Assembly: GCF_018294505.1 (NCBI RefSeq)
Contig: NC_057802.1
Span: 312,842,209 to 312,906,208, forward strand
Direction: 5' to 3'
Length of the DNA: 64,000 bases
Source: Triticum aestivum
Taxonomy: Eukaryota; Streptophyta; Magnoliopsida; Poales; Poaceae
Part shown: in pieces, positions 20,248-31,584 of the stretch
Layout of the letters: every line of letters begins with the position of its first letter
How positions within the stretch are numbered: position 1 is the first letter of the stretch
The notes under the pieces: model-generated
What the model saw: only the letters and a program-made list of their open reading frames with translations
What the model was told of the DNA's origin: nothing
Database searches by the model: none
Program-made: the position numbers and the translations under genes

Positions 20248-20662
20248 TGTTGGGAACGTAGTAACTCAAAAAAAAACCTACGAACACGCAAGATCTATCT
20301 AGGAGATGCATAGCAACGAGAGGCGAGAGTGTTTCCACGTACCCTCGTAGACCGAAAGCGGAAGTGTTATGTTAACGTGGTTGATGTAGTCGAACGTCTT
20401 CACGATCCAACCGATCCAAGTACCGAACGTACGGCACCTCCGTGTTCAGCACACGTTCAACACGATGACGTCCCTCGAGCTCTTGATCTAGTAGAGGGTT
20501 CGGGGAGACTTCCGCCTGCACGACGGCGTGGTGACGGTGTTGATGATGTGATCCGCGCAGGGCTTCGCCTAAGCACTACGACAATATGACCGAGGTGGTA
20601 AACTATGGAGGGGGGCACCGCACACGGCTAAGACAAATCTTGGAGTGCCTTTGGGGTGCCCC
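20248..20662 (-). repeat. A2 3' LTR, distal part
   Basis: Begins TGTTGGGAACGTAG on the plus strand, the reverse of the LTR end. It runs to TTTGGGGTGCCCC and matches 44481-44896. The rest of the LTR resumes at 38125 with the duplicated gcccc. Confidence 0.88.
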
Positions 20663-21129
20663 TGTGATGCCCGGGTAATCAAGCTACAGTAACCCTCTGG
20701 TAATGATGCCATGTCACCTCGATTACTGTTGATAATCTCGCGTTAGTTCAGAATCGATCCAAATTCAAATTTTAATTAAAGTCAAACAATAAAAGTTTCC
20801 CAAACATTAAAACTAAAATGCTCTAAACGTGTCAAATAATTCATGAGTAATAATGGTGTAGAAACCACATACATGAAACATGTTTAAATGCTCAAAGTAA
20901 TTAACATGGTGGCTAAAACAATTAAATAAATGACTTTTGTATTTTATAAAATCCTAAACTGTTTTATTTGGAAGCCAAGCTTTTTATGGCAGAGGTTTAA
21001 TTTACAACACCAATTTAGGCGCTAATTATTTATCTTAATAGAGTTTAAATAAATCGGAAGTTAAATGAAATCGGTAAAGAAATAAAATAATAAAAAACAA
21101 AAAACAATACAATACAAAAAAAGGAAAAC

Positions 21130-22690
21130 GAGAGAACCCCCCTCCCACTGGGCTTCGGCCCAGCAGGCCACCAGCCCAACTGGGCAAAGGCCCAGCCGGC
21201 CACCCCACTCCCCATAACCCCCCTGGCGACCGAAACCCTAACCCACTCGCTCCCACTCCCTCCCACGTCGCCACTCCCTCTCTCCCTCACCCGATCCGAT
21301 CGGGAAGGGGATCGAACCCCCCCAGCGCACGCGATCGCTGCCCCTGGCGCCGCCCCGACGGCCGCGCCCCGCCACCCGTCTCCGGCTCGCCTCCCCTCTC
21401 GCTCCTCTTCCCCGACCCAATCTAGATCGGGAAGGGGCAACGAGTCCGGCGCCTCCTTCACTGACGTCGTCGCTGTGCACCACCACCGTCGCCCGAGGAC
21501 CTCGCCGGAGCTTCCCCGCCGGACTGCCTCCTCCTCCTCAACGGCCTGCCTCCCCTGCGTGCGTCGTCCCCGTCCCCCACCTCGAGCACCGCTGCCCCGT
21601 GCCCTACGCTCCCTCGGTGAGGCCCCCGGCCTCCTCTTCTCTTCCCCGCATCACGCTGGTCACCGTCGCCGTGAACACCGCGCACCCTTGCCCCGGCCGA
21701 GCCCACTCGATCGTGCGCGCGCCCCCGGCACTCCCCTGCCGATTCGGACACCGCGGCCGGGCCGCGCCCTGGCCGCGCTCGTGCGCGTCCTCGCACCGGC
21801 CTGCGCCCTCCCGTCCTCGCCCGTTCACGGNNNNNNNNNNNNNNNNNNNNNNNNNNNNNNNNNNNNNNNNNNNNNNNNNNNNNNNNNNNNNNNNNNNNNN
21901 NNNNNNNNNNNNNNNNNNNNNNNNNNNNNNNNNNNNNNNNNNNNNNNNNNNNNNNNNNNNNNNNNNNNNNNNNNNNNNNNNNNNNNNNNNNNNNNNNNNN
22001 NNNNNNNNNNNNNNNNNNNNNNNNNNNNNNNNNNNNNNNNNNNNNNNNNNNNNNNNNNNNNNNNNNNNNNNNNNNNNNNNNNNNNNNNNNNNNNNNNNNN
22101 NNNNNNNNNNNNNNNNNNNNNNNNNNNNNNNNNNNNNNNNNNNNNNNNNNNNNNNNNNNNNNNNNNNNNNNNNNNNNNNNNNNNNNNNNNNNNNNNNNNN
22201 NNNNNNNNNNNNNNNNNNNNNNNNNNNNNNNNNNNNNNNNNNNNNNNNNNNNNNNNNNNNNNNNNNNNNNNNNNNNNNNNNNNNNNNNNNNNNNNNNNNN
22301 NNNNNNNNNNNNNNNNNNNNNNNNNNNNNNNNNNNNNNNNNNNNNNNNNNNNNNNNNNNNNNNNNNNNNNNNNNNNNNNNNNNNNNNNNNNNNNNNNNNN
22401 NNNNNNNNNNNNNNCGGCGCCAGGGACCAGTCGGGCTGCAGCGCCCCGTCGCCACGGTGGCCTTGCCCCTCTGCGCCACCTCCGGCGGCCGCCCGCGCAC
22501 CACCGTGGCCTCGCCCCGCTCCGGCCATGGCCACGCCGTGGCCACCGGCCTCCCCTGTTCCGGTGCCCTCCCGGGTCCGCTTGCACCTGGGCGTGCGCCC
22601 GTTTGGGTCGGGCGTTGCGCCCGTTGCCCGCACCCGCTAGCGACCAAACCCGCCAAGGCCCTATGACAGGGGGCCCCAGCCCCCTGAACG
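21130..22690 (+). other. GC-rich leader-like block of Y (contains assembly gap)
   Basis: Strongly C/G-rich with CCTCC and CGCC runs. It has open frames in several phases on both strands but no codon pattern or domain. It resembles the transcribed 5' region of a long LTR. Any protein drawn across the N run is an artefact. Confidence 0.55.
21831..22414. other. Assembly gap (584 N)
   Basis: Run of N inside the GC-rich block of Y. Nothing can be read here. Confidence 1.
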
Positions 22691-22870
22691 TTTAAAAAAA
22701 AGATATAAAAAATTAATAATTAAATTAATTAATTAATTAATTAAGTAATTAACTTAATTAATCCCGCTTAGTTAAACTAATCAAGATTAATTAACCTAAT
22801 AACTAGTTAACCTAATTAACTACTGTTAATTAGTTAAGCAGTCCCTAACAGGTGGGACCCACCTGTCAGG

Positions 22871-22919
22871 TTGACCAGGTCAACGGTCAACGTTGACTGC
22901 TGACATCATGCTGACGTCA
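22871..22919. promoter_or_regulatory. W-box / TGACGTCA cluster in Y
   Basis: Within 49 bases there are TTGAC at 22871, GTCAA at 22879, GTCAA at 22886, TTGAC at 22893 and the palindrome TGACGTCA at 22912. TTGAC is the WRKY core and TGACG the TGA-bZIP core in plants. Just upstream is a palindrome, ACAGGTGGGACCCACCTGT (22848-22866). Function is inferred only. Confidence 0.45.
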
Positions 22920-22993
22920 TAATTACCTTTTTCTAATTAAATTAATTCTGTTAATTTTAGAAAAAGATAAAATCCTTTTTAAATTAATATAAA

Positions 22994-23437
22994 ATGAACC
23001 GTAGCTCGGATGGAAAAACTTTGTACATGAAAGTTGCTCAGAACGATGAGACGAATCCGTATACGCAGCCCGTTCATCCGCCACACATCCCTAGAATAGC
23101 AAACACGCAACTTTCCCCCTCCGGTTCATCTGTCCGAAAACGCGAAACACCGGGAATACTTTCCCGGATGTTTCCCCCCTTCGCCGGTACCACCTCCTAC
23201 GACGTTAGGACACACCTAGCCCCGCGCATTGACATGTCTTCCATCGTCATGCTTATGTTCGCATTATATTTATTGTTTCTTCCCCCTCTTCTCTCGTTAG
23301 ACACCGAGACCGACGTCGCTGCTACCCAGTATGACTACGGTGTTGACGACCCCTCCTTCTTGCCAAAGCAACCAGGCAAGCCCCCCCCCCTTGATCACCG
23401 GATATCGCCTATTCCTTCTCTATACTGCTTGCATTAG
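22994..23437 (+). CDS. Small unrecognised ORF in Y
   Basis: 147 codons from an ATG. There is one hydrophobic stretch near residues 82-101 (SSIVMLMFALYLLFLPPLLS) and otherwise proline- and threonine-rich sequence. There is no domain I recognise. It lies in the non-coding part of a long LTR, so it is probably fortuitous; listed because it is the only ATG-initiated frame of this length in the AT-neutral part of Y. Confidence 0.15.
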   Translation: MNRSSDGKTLYMKVAQNDETNPYTQPVHPPHIPRIANTQLSPSGSSVRKRETPGILSRMFPPFAGTTSYDVRTHLAPRIDMSSIVMLMFALYLLFLPPLLSLDTETDVAATQYDYGVDDPSFLPKQPGKPPPLDHRISPIPSLYCLH

Positions 23438-24599
23438 AGTAGCGTAGCATGTTACTGCTTTCGGTTATTCCTATTCTGCTGCATAGCCTGTCATTGTTGC
23501 TACAGTTGTTACCCTTACCTGCTATCCTACTGCTTAGTATAGGATGCTAGTGTTCCATTAGTGGCCCTACACTCTTGTCCGTCTGCCATGCTATACTACT
23601 GGGCCGTGATCTCTTCGGGAGGTGATCACGGGTATATACTATATACTTTATATACATGACACATGTGGTGACTAAAGTCGGGTCGACTCGTTGAGTACCC
23701 GCAAGTGATTCTGATGAGGGGGCTGAAAGGGCAGGTGGCTCCATCCCGGTAGAGGTGGGCCTGGGTTCCTGATGGCCCCCGACTGTTACTGTATGGCGGA
23801 GCGACAGGGCAGGTTGAGACCACCTAGGAGAGAGGTGGGTCTGGCCCTGGTCGGCGCTCGCGGATACTTAACACGCTTACCGAGATCTTGGTATTTGATC
23901 TGAATCTGGCCATTTGGTCTATACGCACTAACCAACTACGCGGGAACAGTTATGGGCACTCGACGTCGTGGTATCAGCCGAAGCCTTCGTGACGTCAGCG
24001 ACTGAGTGGCGCGCGCCGGATTGGACTAGAACGCCTGCTAGGCTAGGTCTGCTTCCGGCCGCGTTCGCAACGTGCAGGTGTGCAATGGGCGATGGGCCTA
24101 GACCCCCGCGCCATAGGATTTAGACCGGCGTGCTGACCTCTCTGTTGTGCCTAGGTGGGGCTGCGATGTGTTGATCTTACGAGGCCGGGCATGACCCAGG
24201 AAAGTGTGTCCGGCCAAATGGGATCGAGCGTGTTGGGTTATGTGGTGCACCCCCTGCAGGGAAGTTTATCTATTCGAATAGGCGTGTCCCTCGGTAAAAG
24301 GACGACCCGGAGTTGTACCTTGACCTTATGACAACTAGAACTGGATACTTAATAAAACACACCCTTCCAAGTGCCAGATATAACCCGGTGATCGCTCTCT
24401 AACAGGGCGACGAGGAGGGGATCGCCGGGTAGGATTATGCTATACGATGCTACTTGGAGGACTTCAATCTACTCTCTTCTACATGCTGCAAGATGGAGGC
24501 TGCCAGAAGCGTAGTCTTCGACAGGATTAGCTATCCCCCTCTTATTCTGGCATTCTGCAGTTCAGTCCACCGATATGGCCCTTTACACATATACCCATG

Positions 24600-25118
24600 T
24601 GTTGAGGATATAGACCTTAGAGTCACCCGCCAGAAGGGGCCGGGTTACTCATAATGGTCATCGCCAGAAGCCCAGCGACAAGCTTGAAGACGGTGGGCCA
24701 AAGGTGGGCTTAAGACCCGGGTATGGCTTAAGGCCTGTAGTTGTAACCATCATTATGGTAGAACTTGTAGTGCAAGGCAGGGATAGTAGAGAGTCCGAGC
24801 CGGACACTCTTATGAGCCGGCGAGGGACTCTGAGAGCTGCAGGGCGTCAACCTCTCTATATAAAGGGACGACCCGGCAACGGGTTAGGGACAAGAAAGAT
24901 CTCCTCGAGAGCCAGGTATAGCGGTTAAGCTCCCTGGTCATCGAAACCCTAATCAATACCACCTCAACTGGACGTAGGCTTTTACCTTCACTGTAAGGGG
25001 CCGAACCAGTATAAACCCTCGTGTTCCTTGTCCCGTTAACCCCTTCAAGCTTCCTAGCGGCGATGGCTCCACGACTAAGTCCTAGCTTGAGGACATCTGC
25101 TGTGACAATTCCACGACA
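24600..25118 (+). repeat. Tat2 5' LTR
   Basis: TGTTGAGGATATAGACC ... CAATTCCACGACA, 519 bp. A TATA box TATATAAA at 24857-24864 is followed by transcribed sequence. Same length as the 3' LTR with about eight substitutions and no indel. Confidence 0.95.
24857..24864 (+). promoter_or_regulatory. TATA box of the Tat2 LTR
   Basis: TATATAAA followed by GGGACGACC; the same site is at 37395-37402 in the 3' LTR. It drives the sense genomic RNA. Confidence 0.7.
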
Positions 25119-25120
25119 GT

Positions 25121-25138
25121 TGGCGCCCACCGTGGGGC
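25121..25138 (+). promoter_or_regulatory. Primer binding site of Tat2
   Basis: TGGCGCCCACCGTGGGGC begins three bases after the LTR end. TGGCGCCCA-type sites are usual in Tat-lineage elements. The tRNA was not assigned. Confidence 0.8.
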
Positions 25139-25206
25139 CAGCGCACGGTGGATTCGAGTTCTTGAAGGGCAGCTTCGAAGGGCTCAAGGGATACGTTGTG
25201 GGCCGG

Positions 25207-27541
25207 ATGACCAAGAGTCGTCGCGGCAAGCTCTACATCGACGATGCAAGCTGGGCCCCCGACGCCGGCTCAATTGAGTACGGGTACCGGGTCCCCTTCG
25301 GCGGAATTCATGTTTTCATTGGCAAGATTGGTGAGCCGGGCCCTGAGCCAGGTCTCTGCGCCGATCTCATCGAGACGGCTCAGCGCGCACGACCCGCCCG
25401 GGCCCTGCCTGCCCTGAAGCATGTTTTTGTGGGATATGTCCATGGTGGGCACTCTGATAGATCTGGATCTAGTGATGAGACGGCCGCCGGCTCTGACGGC
25501 GAATCGTCCACAGATGAGTCAAACTCGTTGTATCAGCTTCAAGATGGTAGGCTCATGGGTTGTTCCGATGGTGACAGTATTCCGGACCCGTTTGAGCCGC
25601 CGAGCCGGGTCGGAATCTTCATGGCCGGTGCACAGCCTGTTCAGAACCCTGCTGCTGGGGCAGGAAACCCGGTGCCCTCGCCGGCTCAGGTGCTGATGGA
25701 TCTCACGGACAAGATGACGGCCCTATTGACCGTCGCGGTTGACCCGACGGATCAAGCTCAGCATGACGCAGAGGTGGCGTAGTTAAAGTTAGATCTCGTG
25801 AAAGCCAAAGAGGATCTGGCAGCGGAAGGGATCAGGATGGCTGCGGAGAGGGCGGCTCTCGACGCCCAAACTCAGTTGATTCAGGCGCAGTCCTTCCGGC
25901 TCACGATGGATCAGAACGCGTCCAATGAGGTCATGAGAAGGAGGCATCAAAAAGCCCAATCTCGACTCCCTCCGGTTTACGATCCTCGAAACCTCTTCAA
26001 CACGCCAGGTGCAGGGTCTAGTAAGCCGCCAGGGATCATAGTGCCCGGGTCTGGGACCCCTGTTCAGCCACAAGTAATGGGGCCTCCCCGGGTGAGCCCT
26101 GCCCCGCCTCAGTATGTGCCAATACCACTGGGTCATTATGCTAACCCGCTGGAGAACATGGTAGCCGCAGCAGCGCGGCTGGCGGCCCTCCCAATTGACG
26201 GCGACTCTCCGACGGCTATTGAAACCCGCCGGGTCAGGGAACTCCTTCAGACAGCACTGGCGCAGCAAGAGGCGTACTCCTACCGCCGGGACAGGATCCA
26301 CTCGACCCCTCGTCCAGGCCGGAGCCCGAGTTACAGCAGACACATGGTCTCAGCGACCGGCTCAAGTAACGTCCGACGCCATGACCCGCCCCCTGGCCAT
26401 GGCCCGGCTCATAACGGGGCCTTTCACGCAGCAGACCAAGACAGAGCGCGGCAAGAGGCGGAGCAGGTGCCTCAGTTGACGGCTACCAGACTCCCCCGGC
26501 TTATCCGACGACTTCCGTCGACGTGGGTATCCCTACCAGGACTGGAGGTGTCCCTTGTTTAGTGCCAGCTCTCCGCAATGAACGTCTACCCAAGGACTTC
26601 AAAGGCCCTAGGAAGGTGCCTAATTACACGGCTGACTTACAACCTGCAGCCTGGATCGAGAGTTATGAGATGGCCATGGAACTACTGGAAGTCAGTGAAG
26701 CGGCAATGGCCAAGTACTTCACATGATGTTAGATGGGACTGCCCGCACTTGGTTGAAAGGGCTACCACCGAATTCCATCGGGTCTTGGGCGGAGCTGAAA
26801 GCCCGGTTCATCCAAAACTTCAAGGATACCTGTAGGCAGTCTATGTCAATTGTGGATTTGACTAACTGTAAGCAACAGGAGGGTGAGTCTACGACACATT
26901 GGGTTCGCCGGGTTAAGGAGATAATACATTCCTCTGATAAGATGGATGCCGGCTCTGCAGTCTTAATGTTGGAACAGAATTGTCGTTTCGTGCCCCTGAA
27001 GATGAAACTCAGGCGGCTTAAGCGCGACTGCAATGATATGGGTACACTGATGGCGGCTCTCGTCAAGTACGCCGATTCTGATGGTACCAAGGACCCCGCT
27101 TCAGATGATGAAAGGACAGGGAAGGGAAAGAAGAACGGCAATGGTAAGGGTCATCAGCATAACCCGGGGAACCAAGGAGGTGGCAAGCGCAAGGCCGACG
27201 ACAGCCTAGAGTTTGTAGCCAATGCCAGCTCACAGGGCAATAACCAGCGACGCAAGGGGAGGCCCCCTCCCCGAGCCGGCGGGTCAGGCCCGACGCTGGA
27301 GCAACTGTTGAATGAGCCTTGTCCAAGGCATGGCTCTAGAGAGAAGCAAGCTACTCATCTATGGAAGGATTGTGCAATCATGAGGGCCTTTAAGAATTCC
27401 AACGCCTTTGACGGCAACAATGGCCCGGGCGGTGGCTCAGGCGCCGGCGGCTTTCATGGCCCGGGCGGCGGTTCAAATGCTAATCCTCAGAACGGTCAAG
27501 GGGGCTTTAATCAGCAGTCTGGCCAGGGTCATCAACAGTAG
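25207..27541 (+). pseudogene. Tat2 gag (broken)
   Basis: Reading begins near MTKSRRGKLYIDDASWAPD (25207), in a frame open back into the LTR. An in-frame TAG at 25780-25782 interrupts EVA*LKLDLVKAKEDL, the start of a coiled-coil-like stretch. Frame changes near 26480-26560 and at ~26722 separate the capsid pieces (LPKDFKGPRKVPNYTADLQP and then LDGTARTWLKGLPPNSIGSW). The C-terminal part has a basic, glycine-rich region and a variant zinc motif CPRHGS..ATHLWKDC (C-X2-H, H-X4-C) near 27320-27370. It ends at a TAG (27539-27541) followed by a frameshift. It would form the capsid of virus-like particles. Confidence 0.82.
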
Positions 27542-27591
27542 CAGGGGGTTATCAGACCAATCCAAAGCAGCTCAGCGGTGGACAGTATCAT

Positions 27592-28383
27592 GTATTCACC
27601 ACTAGTCTGTGTAAGCGAGATCAGAAGCTTCATAAGAGGGCTGTGAATGCTGTTGAGCCGGCGGTTCCATGCTATTTATGATGGTCTGAGCAGCCTATAG
27701 TGTGGAGTAGGGAGGATCACCCTCCCCGGGTGGATAATGCGGGTCACTTGGCCTTGGTGGTGGCTCCTCAGGTGGGAGGATATAAGTTCACTAAAGTGCT
27801 CATGGATGGAGGCAGCAGCATCAACATCCTCTATTATGAGACTTTCTGTCGTATGGGGTTGATTGATAAGAACCTCAGCCAGTCAAACACTATTTTCCAC
27901 GGTGTGGTACCTGGTAAGTCGGCTTACCCAGTCGGCAAGATCAAGTTGGAAGTGGCCTTTGGAGACGAGCACAACTACAGGGTGGAAAAATTGACCTTTG
28001 AGGTGGTCAAGATAAGAAGTCCGTACCATACCATATTTGGGCGGCCGGCTTACGCCAAGTTCATGGCACGGCCGTGTTACGTGTATTTACAGCTCAAGAT
28101 GCCGGGTCATAATGGGACCATTACGGTTCACGGCAGCCGGAAGGTAGCCTTGGAGTGTGAGGAAGGCGATGCGGCTTATGCAGAATCTGTTTGCGCAACA
28201 GAAGAGTTGAAGTTTTACAAGGACAATGTTGACCCAACAGATATGACCTCTCTGAAAAAGCCAACTATGGAGCATGAGCCGGCAATGAAATTTAAGTCGG
28301 CTGATGAGACTAAACTTGTTGATTTCGTTCCAAGTGATTCATCTCAGCAGTTTAGCATCAGTGCCAATCTGGATCCAAAATAG
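27592..28383 (+). pseudogene. Tat2 aspartic protease region
   Basis: The frame of pol reads GQYHVFTTSLCKRDQKLHKR, a TGA at 27679-27681, and then WSREDHPPRVDNAGHLALVV. The active-site motif is VLMDGGSSINILY, then HTIFGRPAYAKFMA. It ends at a TAG (28381-28383) where the aligned Tat1 copy has glutamine (DPSQEEAL). It lies upstream of reverse transcriptase in the same frame. Confidence 0.85.
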
Positions 28384-29427
28384 GAAAGCGCGCTCATCGA
28401 GTTCATCCGTGAGAATAGGGACATTTTTGCATGGAAGCCTTCTGACATGCCAGGTGTACTTAGAGAACTCGCTGAGCACACTCTCAATGTTGATCCGAAA
28501 TTGAAGCCGGTCAGGCAATTCCTTCGGCGGTTTAATGAAGAGAGGCGGAAAGCTATTGGTGAAGAGGTGGCCCGGCTCTTGGCGGCCGGGTTTATCGTTG
28601 AAGTCTTTCACCCAGAGTGGTTAGCTAACCCGGTGCTCGTGCTCAAGAAGAACGGCACCTGGCGGATGTGTGTGGACTACACGGACTTGAACAAAGCGTG
28701 TCCGGCTGATCCTTTTGCCCTTCCCCGTATTGATCAAATCATTGATGCTACGGCGGGTTGTGAGCGTTTAAGTTTCTTGGATGCTTATTTTGGATATCAT
28801 CAGATTAAGATGGCAGTTAAGGACCAGGAGAAGACGGCGTTCATCACTCCCTTTGGAGCCTTCTGCTATGTGTCTATGCCCTTTGGACTCAAGAGTGCAC
28901 AGGCGACTTACCAGCGTTGCGTGCAGAACTGTCTTCATAACCAGATTGGGCGCAATGTTCATGCCTATGTGGATGATATTGTGGTTAAATCCAGGAAGGA
29001 GGAAACCTTGATAGATGATCTGAGGGAAACCTTTGATAACCTACGGGTCTACAAGATGATGCTTAACCTAGCCAAATGTGTTTTTGGTGTTCCTGCAGGC
29101 AAGCTCTTGGGTTTCTTGGTTTCTAACAGAGGCATTGAAGCTAACCCGGAGAAGATCAAGGCAATCATCTCTCTGGCTAAGCCGGCGTGCATAAACGCCG
29201 TCCAGCGCTTGGCGGGTCGTATTGCTGCTTTAAGCCGTTTTATAAGCCGTTTGGGGGAGAAGGCCATGCCATTATATCAATTGATGAAGAAAACTGATGA
29301 CTTTGTCTGGAATGATGCAGCTAATACTGCTTTTGAGGATTTGAAGAGACAGCTGGCCGAGCCCCCAGTCCTTGCTGCTCCGGTTGACAAGGAGCCTTTA
29401 TTGCTGTATGTGGCTGCTAATACATGA
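28384..29427 (+). pseudogene. Tat2 reverse transcriptase
   Basis: Reads from FIRENRDIFAWKPSDMPG through YPEWLANP-type motifs (HPEWLANPVLVLKKNG), DYTDLNKACPADPFALPRID, SFLDAYFGYHQIKM, MPFGLKSAQATYQRC, and the catalytic YVDD (28966-28977) followed by IVVKS. It continues into the connection/RNase H region (RFISRLGEKAMPLYQLMKK) and stops at a TGA (29425-29427) inside the RNase H start LLLYVAANT. All catalytic residues are present; only the two bounding stops break it. It makes cDNA from the element RNA. Confidence 0.9.
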
Positions 29428-31584
29428 GCCGTCAGTGTGGCCGTGGTGGTGGAGCGCAAGGAAGAGGGTAAGGAGCATCCGGTTCAGCGGCCGGTTAATG
29501 TCAGCGAAGTACTCATTGAGTCCAAGCAGCGGTATCCGCATTGGCAGAAGCTTGTTTATGGTGTGTTCATGGCAAGCCGGAAGCTTAAGCATTATTTCCA
29601 GGGTCACCCCATCACTGTGGTCAGTTCTGCCCCCCTTGGAGATATCATTCAAAACAGAGAGGCCACAGGGAGAGTGGCTAAGTGGGCTATAGAGCTCGGA
29701 CCTCATGGTCTGAAATACGTGCCGCGCACTGCTGTTAAATCTCAGGCCTTGGTGGATTTCATCAATGATTGGACAGAGCTACAAGTGCCCGAGCAAAAGC
29801 CGGATAACACATATTGGACTATTCACTTTGATGGGTCCAGGCAGTTGGAGGGCTCGGGGGCTGGAGTCGTATTGGCTTCCCCTAAGGGTGATAAGTTCCA
29901 TTATGTGCTACAATTGATGTTTCCTTGTACCAACAACACAGCTGAGTACGAAGCCTTGCTCCACGGTCTTCGGATGGCTAAGGAGATGAGCTTGAGCCGG
30001 GTAAGGTGTTTCGGCGACTCAGATTTGGTGGCTCAACAAGTATCAGGCAAGTGGGACTCTAAGGACCCTCTCATGGCGGCTTATCGCCGCGAAGTTGATG
30101 CCATTGCTGGGCACTTTCAGGGTTACCAAGTAGAGCACATCGATCGCAGGAAGAACGAGGCGGCTGATGCTTTAAGCCGGCTGGGCTCTCAGCGAAAACC
30201 GGTGCCGCCTAATACTTTCCTGGATGTCCTGTATAACCCTTCTGTTAGGTTGCCTACAGAGGAAGACTTGGCTGTCCCTGACCCGGAGGCACGACTGGTG
30301 GCGGCTCTCCACATCCTACCGGACTGGACAATGCCCTATCTGGCTTACATGACCCGGGGAGATTTGCCTGAGGATGAAACTTTGGCCAGACAAATAACCC
30401 GGCGGTCTAAGTCAATGATTCTTATCAATGGTGAGTTGCATCGCCGCAGTGTTACGGGAGCGTTCCAGCGTTGTGTCTCCCCTGAGGAAGGTCAAGAGAT
30501 CTTGCATGAGATTCATGAAGGGGATTGTGGCCATCACGCCGGCTCAAAGTCTCTTGTGGCCAAGGCTTTTCGTCATGGTTTTTATTGGCTGACGGCTCAT
30601 GCTGATGCGGAGGACTTGGTCAGTAAATGTGATGGTTGCCAAAGGTTCTCGCGACGGGCTCATGTGCCGGCTCAGGAGCTGAGGATGATCCCAATTACTT
30701 GGCCCTTTGCGGTCTGGGGGCTTGATATGGTTGGGCCTTTTAAAAGGTCCAAGGATAAGAAGACCCACCTCTTGGTGGCAGTTGACAAATTTACCAAGTG
30801 GGTTGAAGCGGAGCCAGTTAGCAAGTGTGATGCAGCCACGACAGTTCAGTTTATGAAAAAGGTGATCTTTCGCTTTGGCTTTCCACACAGCATTATAACT
30901 GACAATGGTACCAATCTATCCAAAGGCGCCATGGAGGAGTTTTGTCAACGAGAGCATATTCGACTTGATGTTTCATCAGTGGCTCATCCTCAATCCAATG
31001 GTCAAGCTGAGATAGCTAATCAGGAGATTCTGAAGGGCATCAAGCCCCGGCTTTTGGTCCCTTTGCAACGGACGCCGGGTTGTTGGGTGGAGGAGTTGCC
31101 CTCCGTGTTATGGAGCATCAATACTACTCCTAACAGGTCTACGGGTTACACGCCTTTCTTCATGGTTTATGGAGCGGAAGCAGTCCTCGCCAGCGACATC
31201 CGTCATGACTCGCCTCGAGTGGCGGCTTATGTTGAGGCGGATAATGAACAGGCGCGCCAAGATGCTCTTGACTTGTTGGACGAGCAGCGTGATGTGGCAG
31301 CGGCTCGATCCGCGATTTACCAACAAGACCTGCGCCGTTATCACAGTCGCCGGGTTAAGTCCCGGGTCTTCCAGGAAGGCGATCTGGTGCTCCGGCTCAT
31401 CCAAGATCAAACAGATGCGCACAAGCTATCCCCGCCTTGGGAAGGGCCCTTTGTGGTCAGCAAGAATTTGCGCAACGGGTCATATTACCTCATTGACATT
31501 CGGGAGCACAAAGATTCACGTAAGTCGGAGGAAGAGACCCGTCGGCCGTGGAACATAGCTCAGCTTCGGCCTTATTACACTTGA
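29428..31584 (+). pseudogene. Tat2 RNase H, archaeal-type RNase H and integrase
   Basis: Same frame as reverse transcriptase, after the TGA, open for over 700 codons. QRYPHWQKLVYGVFMASRKL is the first RNase H end. The archaeal-type RNase H starts at IHFDGSRQLEGSGAGVV (~29821), with NNTAEYEALLHGLRMA and CFGDSDLVAQQ. Integrase has HEGDCGHH ... CDGCQ, then WGLDMVGPF, VAVDKFTKWVE, SIITDNGTNL and HPQSNGQAEIAN (DDE residues all present), and a C-terminal GPF/SPPWEGPFVV region, ending at the normal TGA after AQLRPYYT. This half could still give active enzyme if expressed; it lacks its own start. Confidence 0.88.

Noticed and set aside
21458..22695. Long open frames across the N run in Y
   Set aside because: Most of each frame is unknown residues; the flanks are GC-rich and open in many phases at once.
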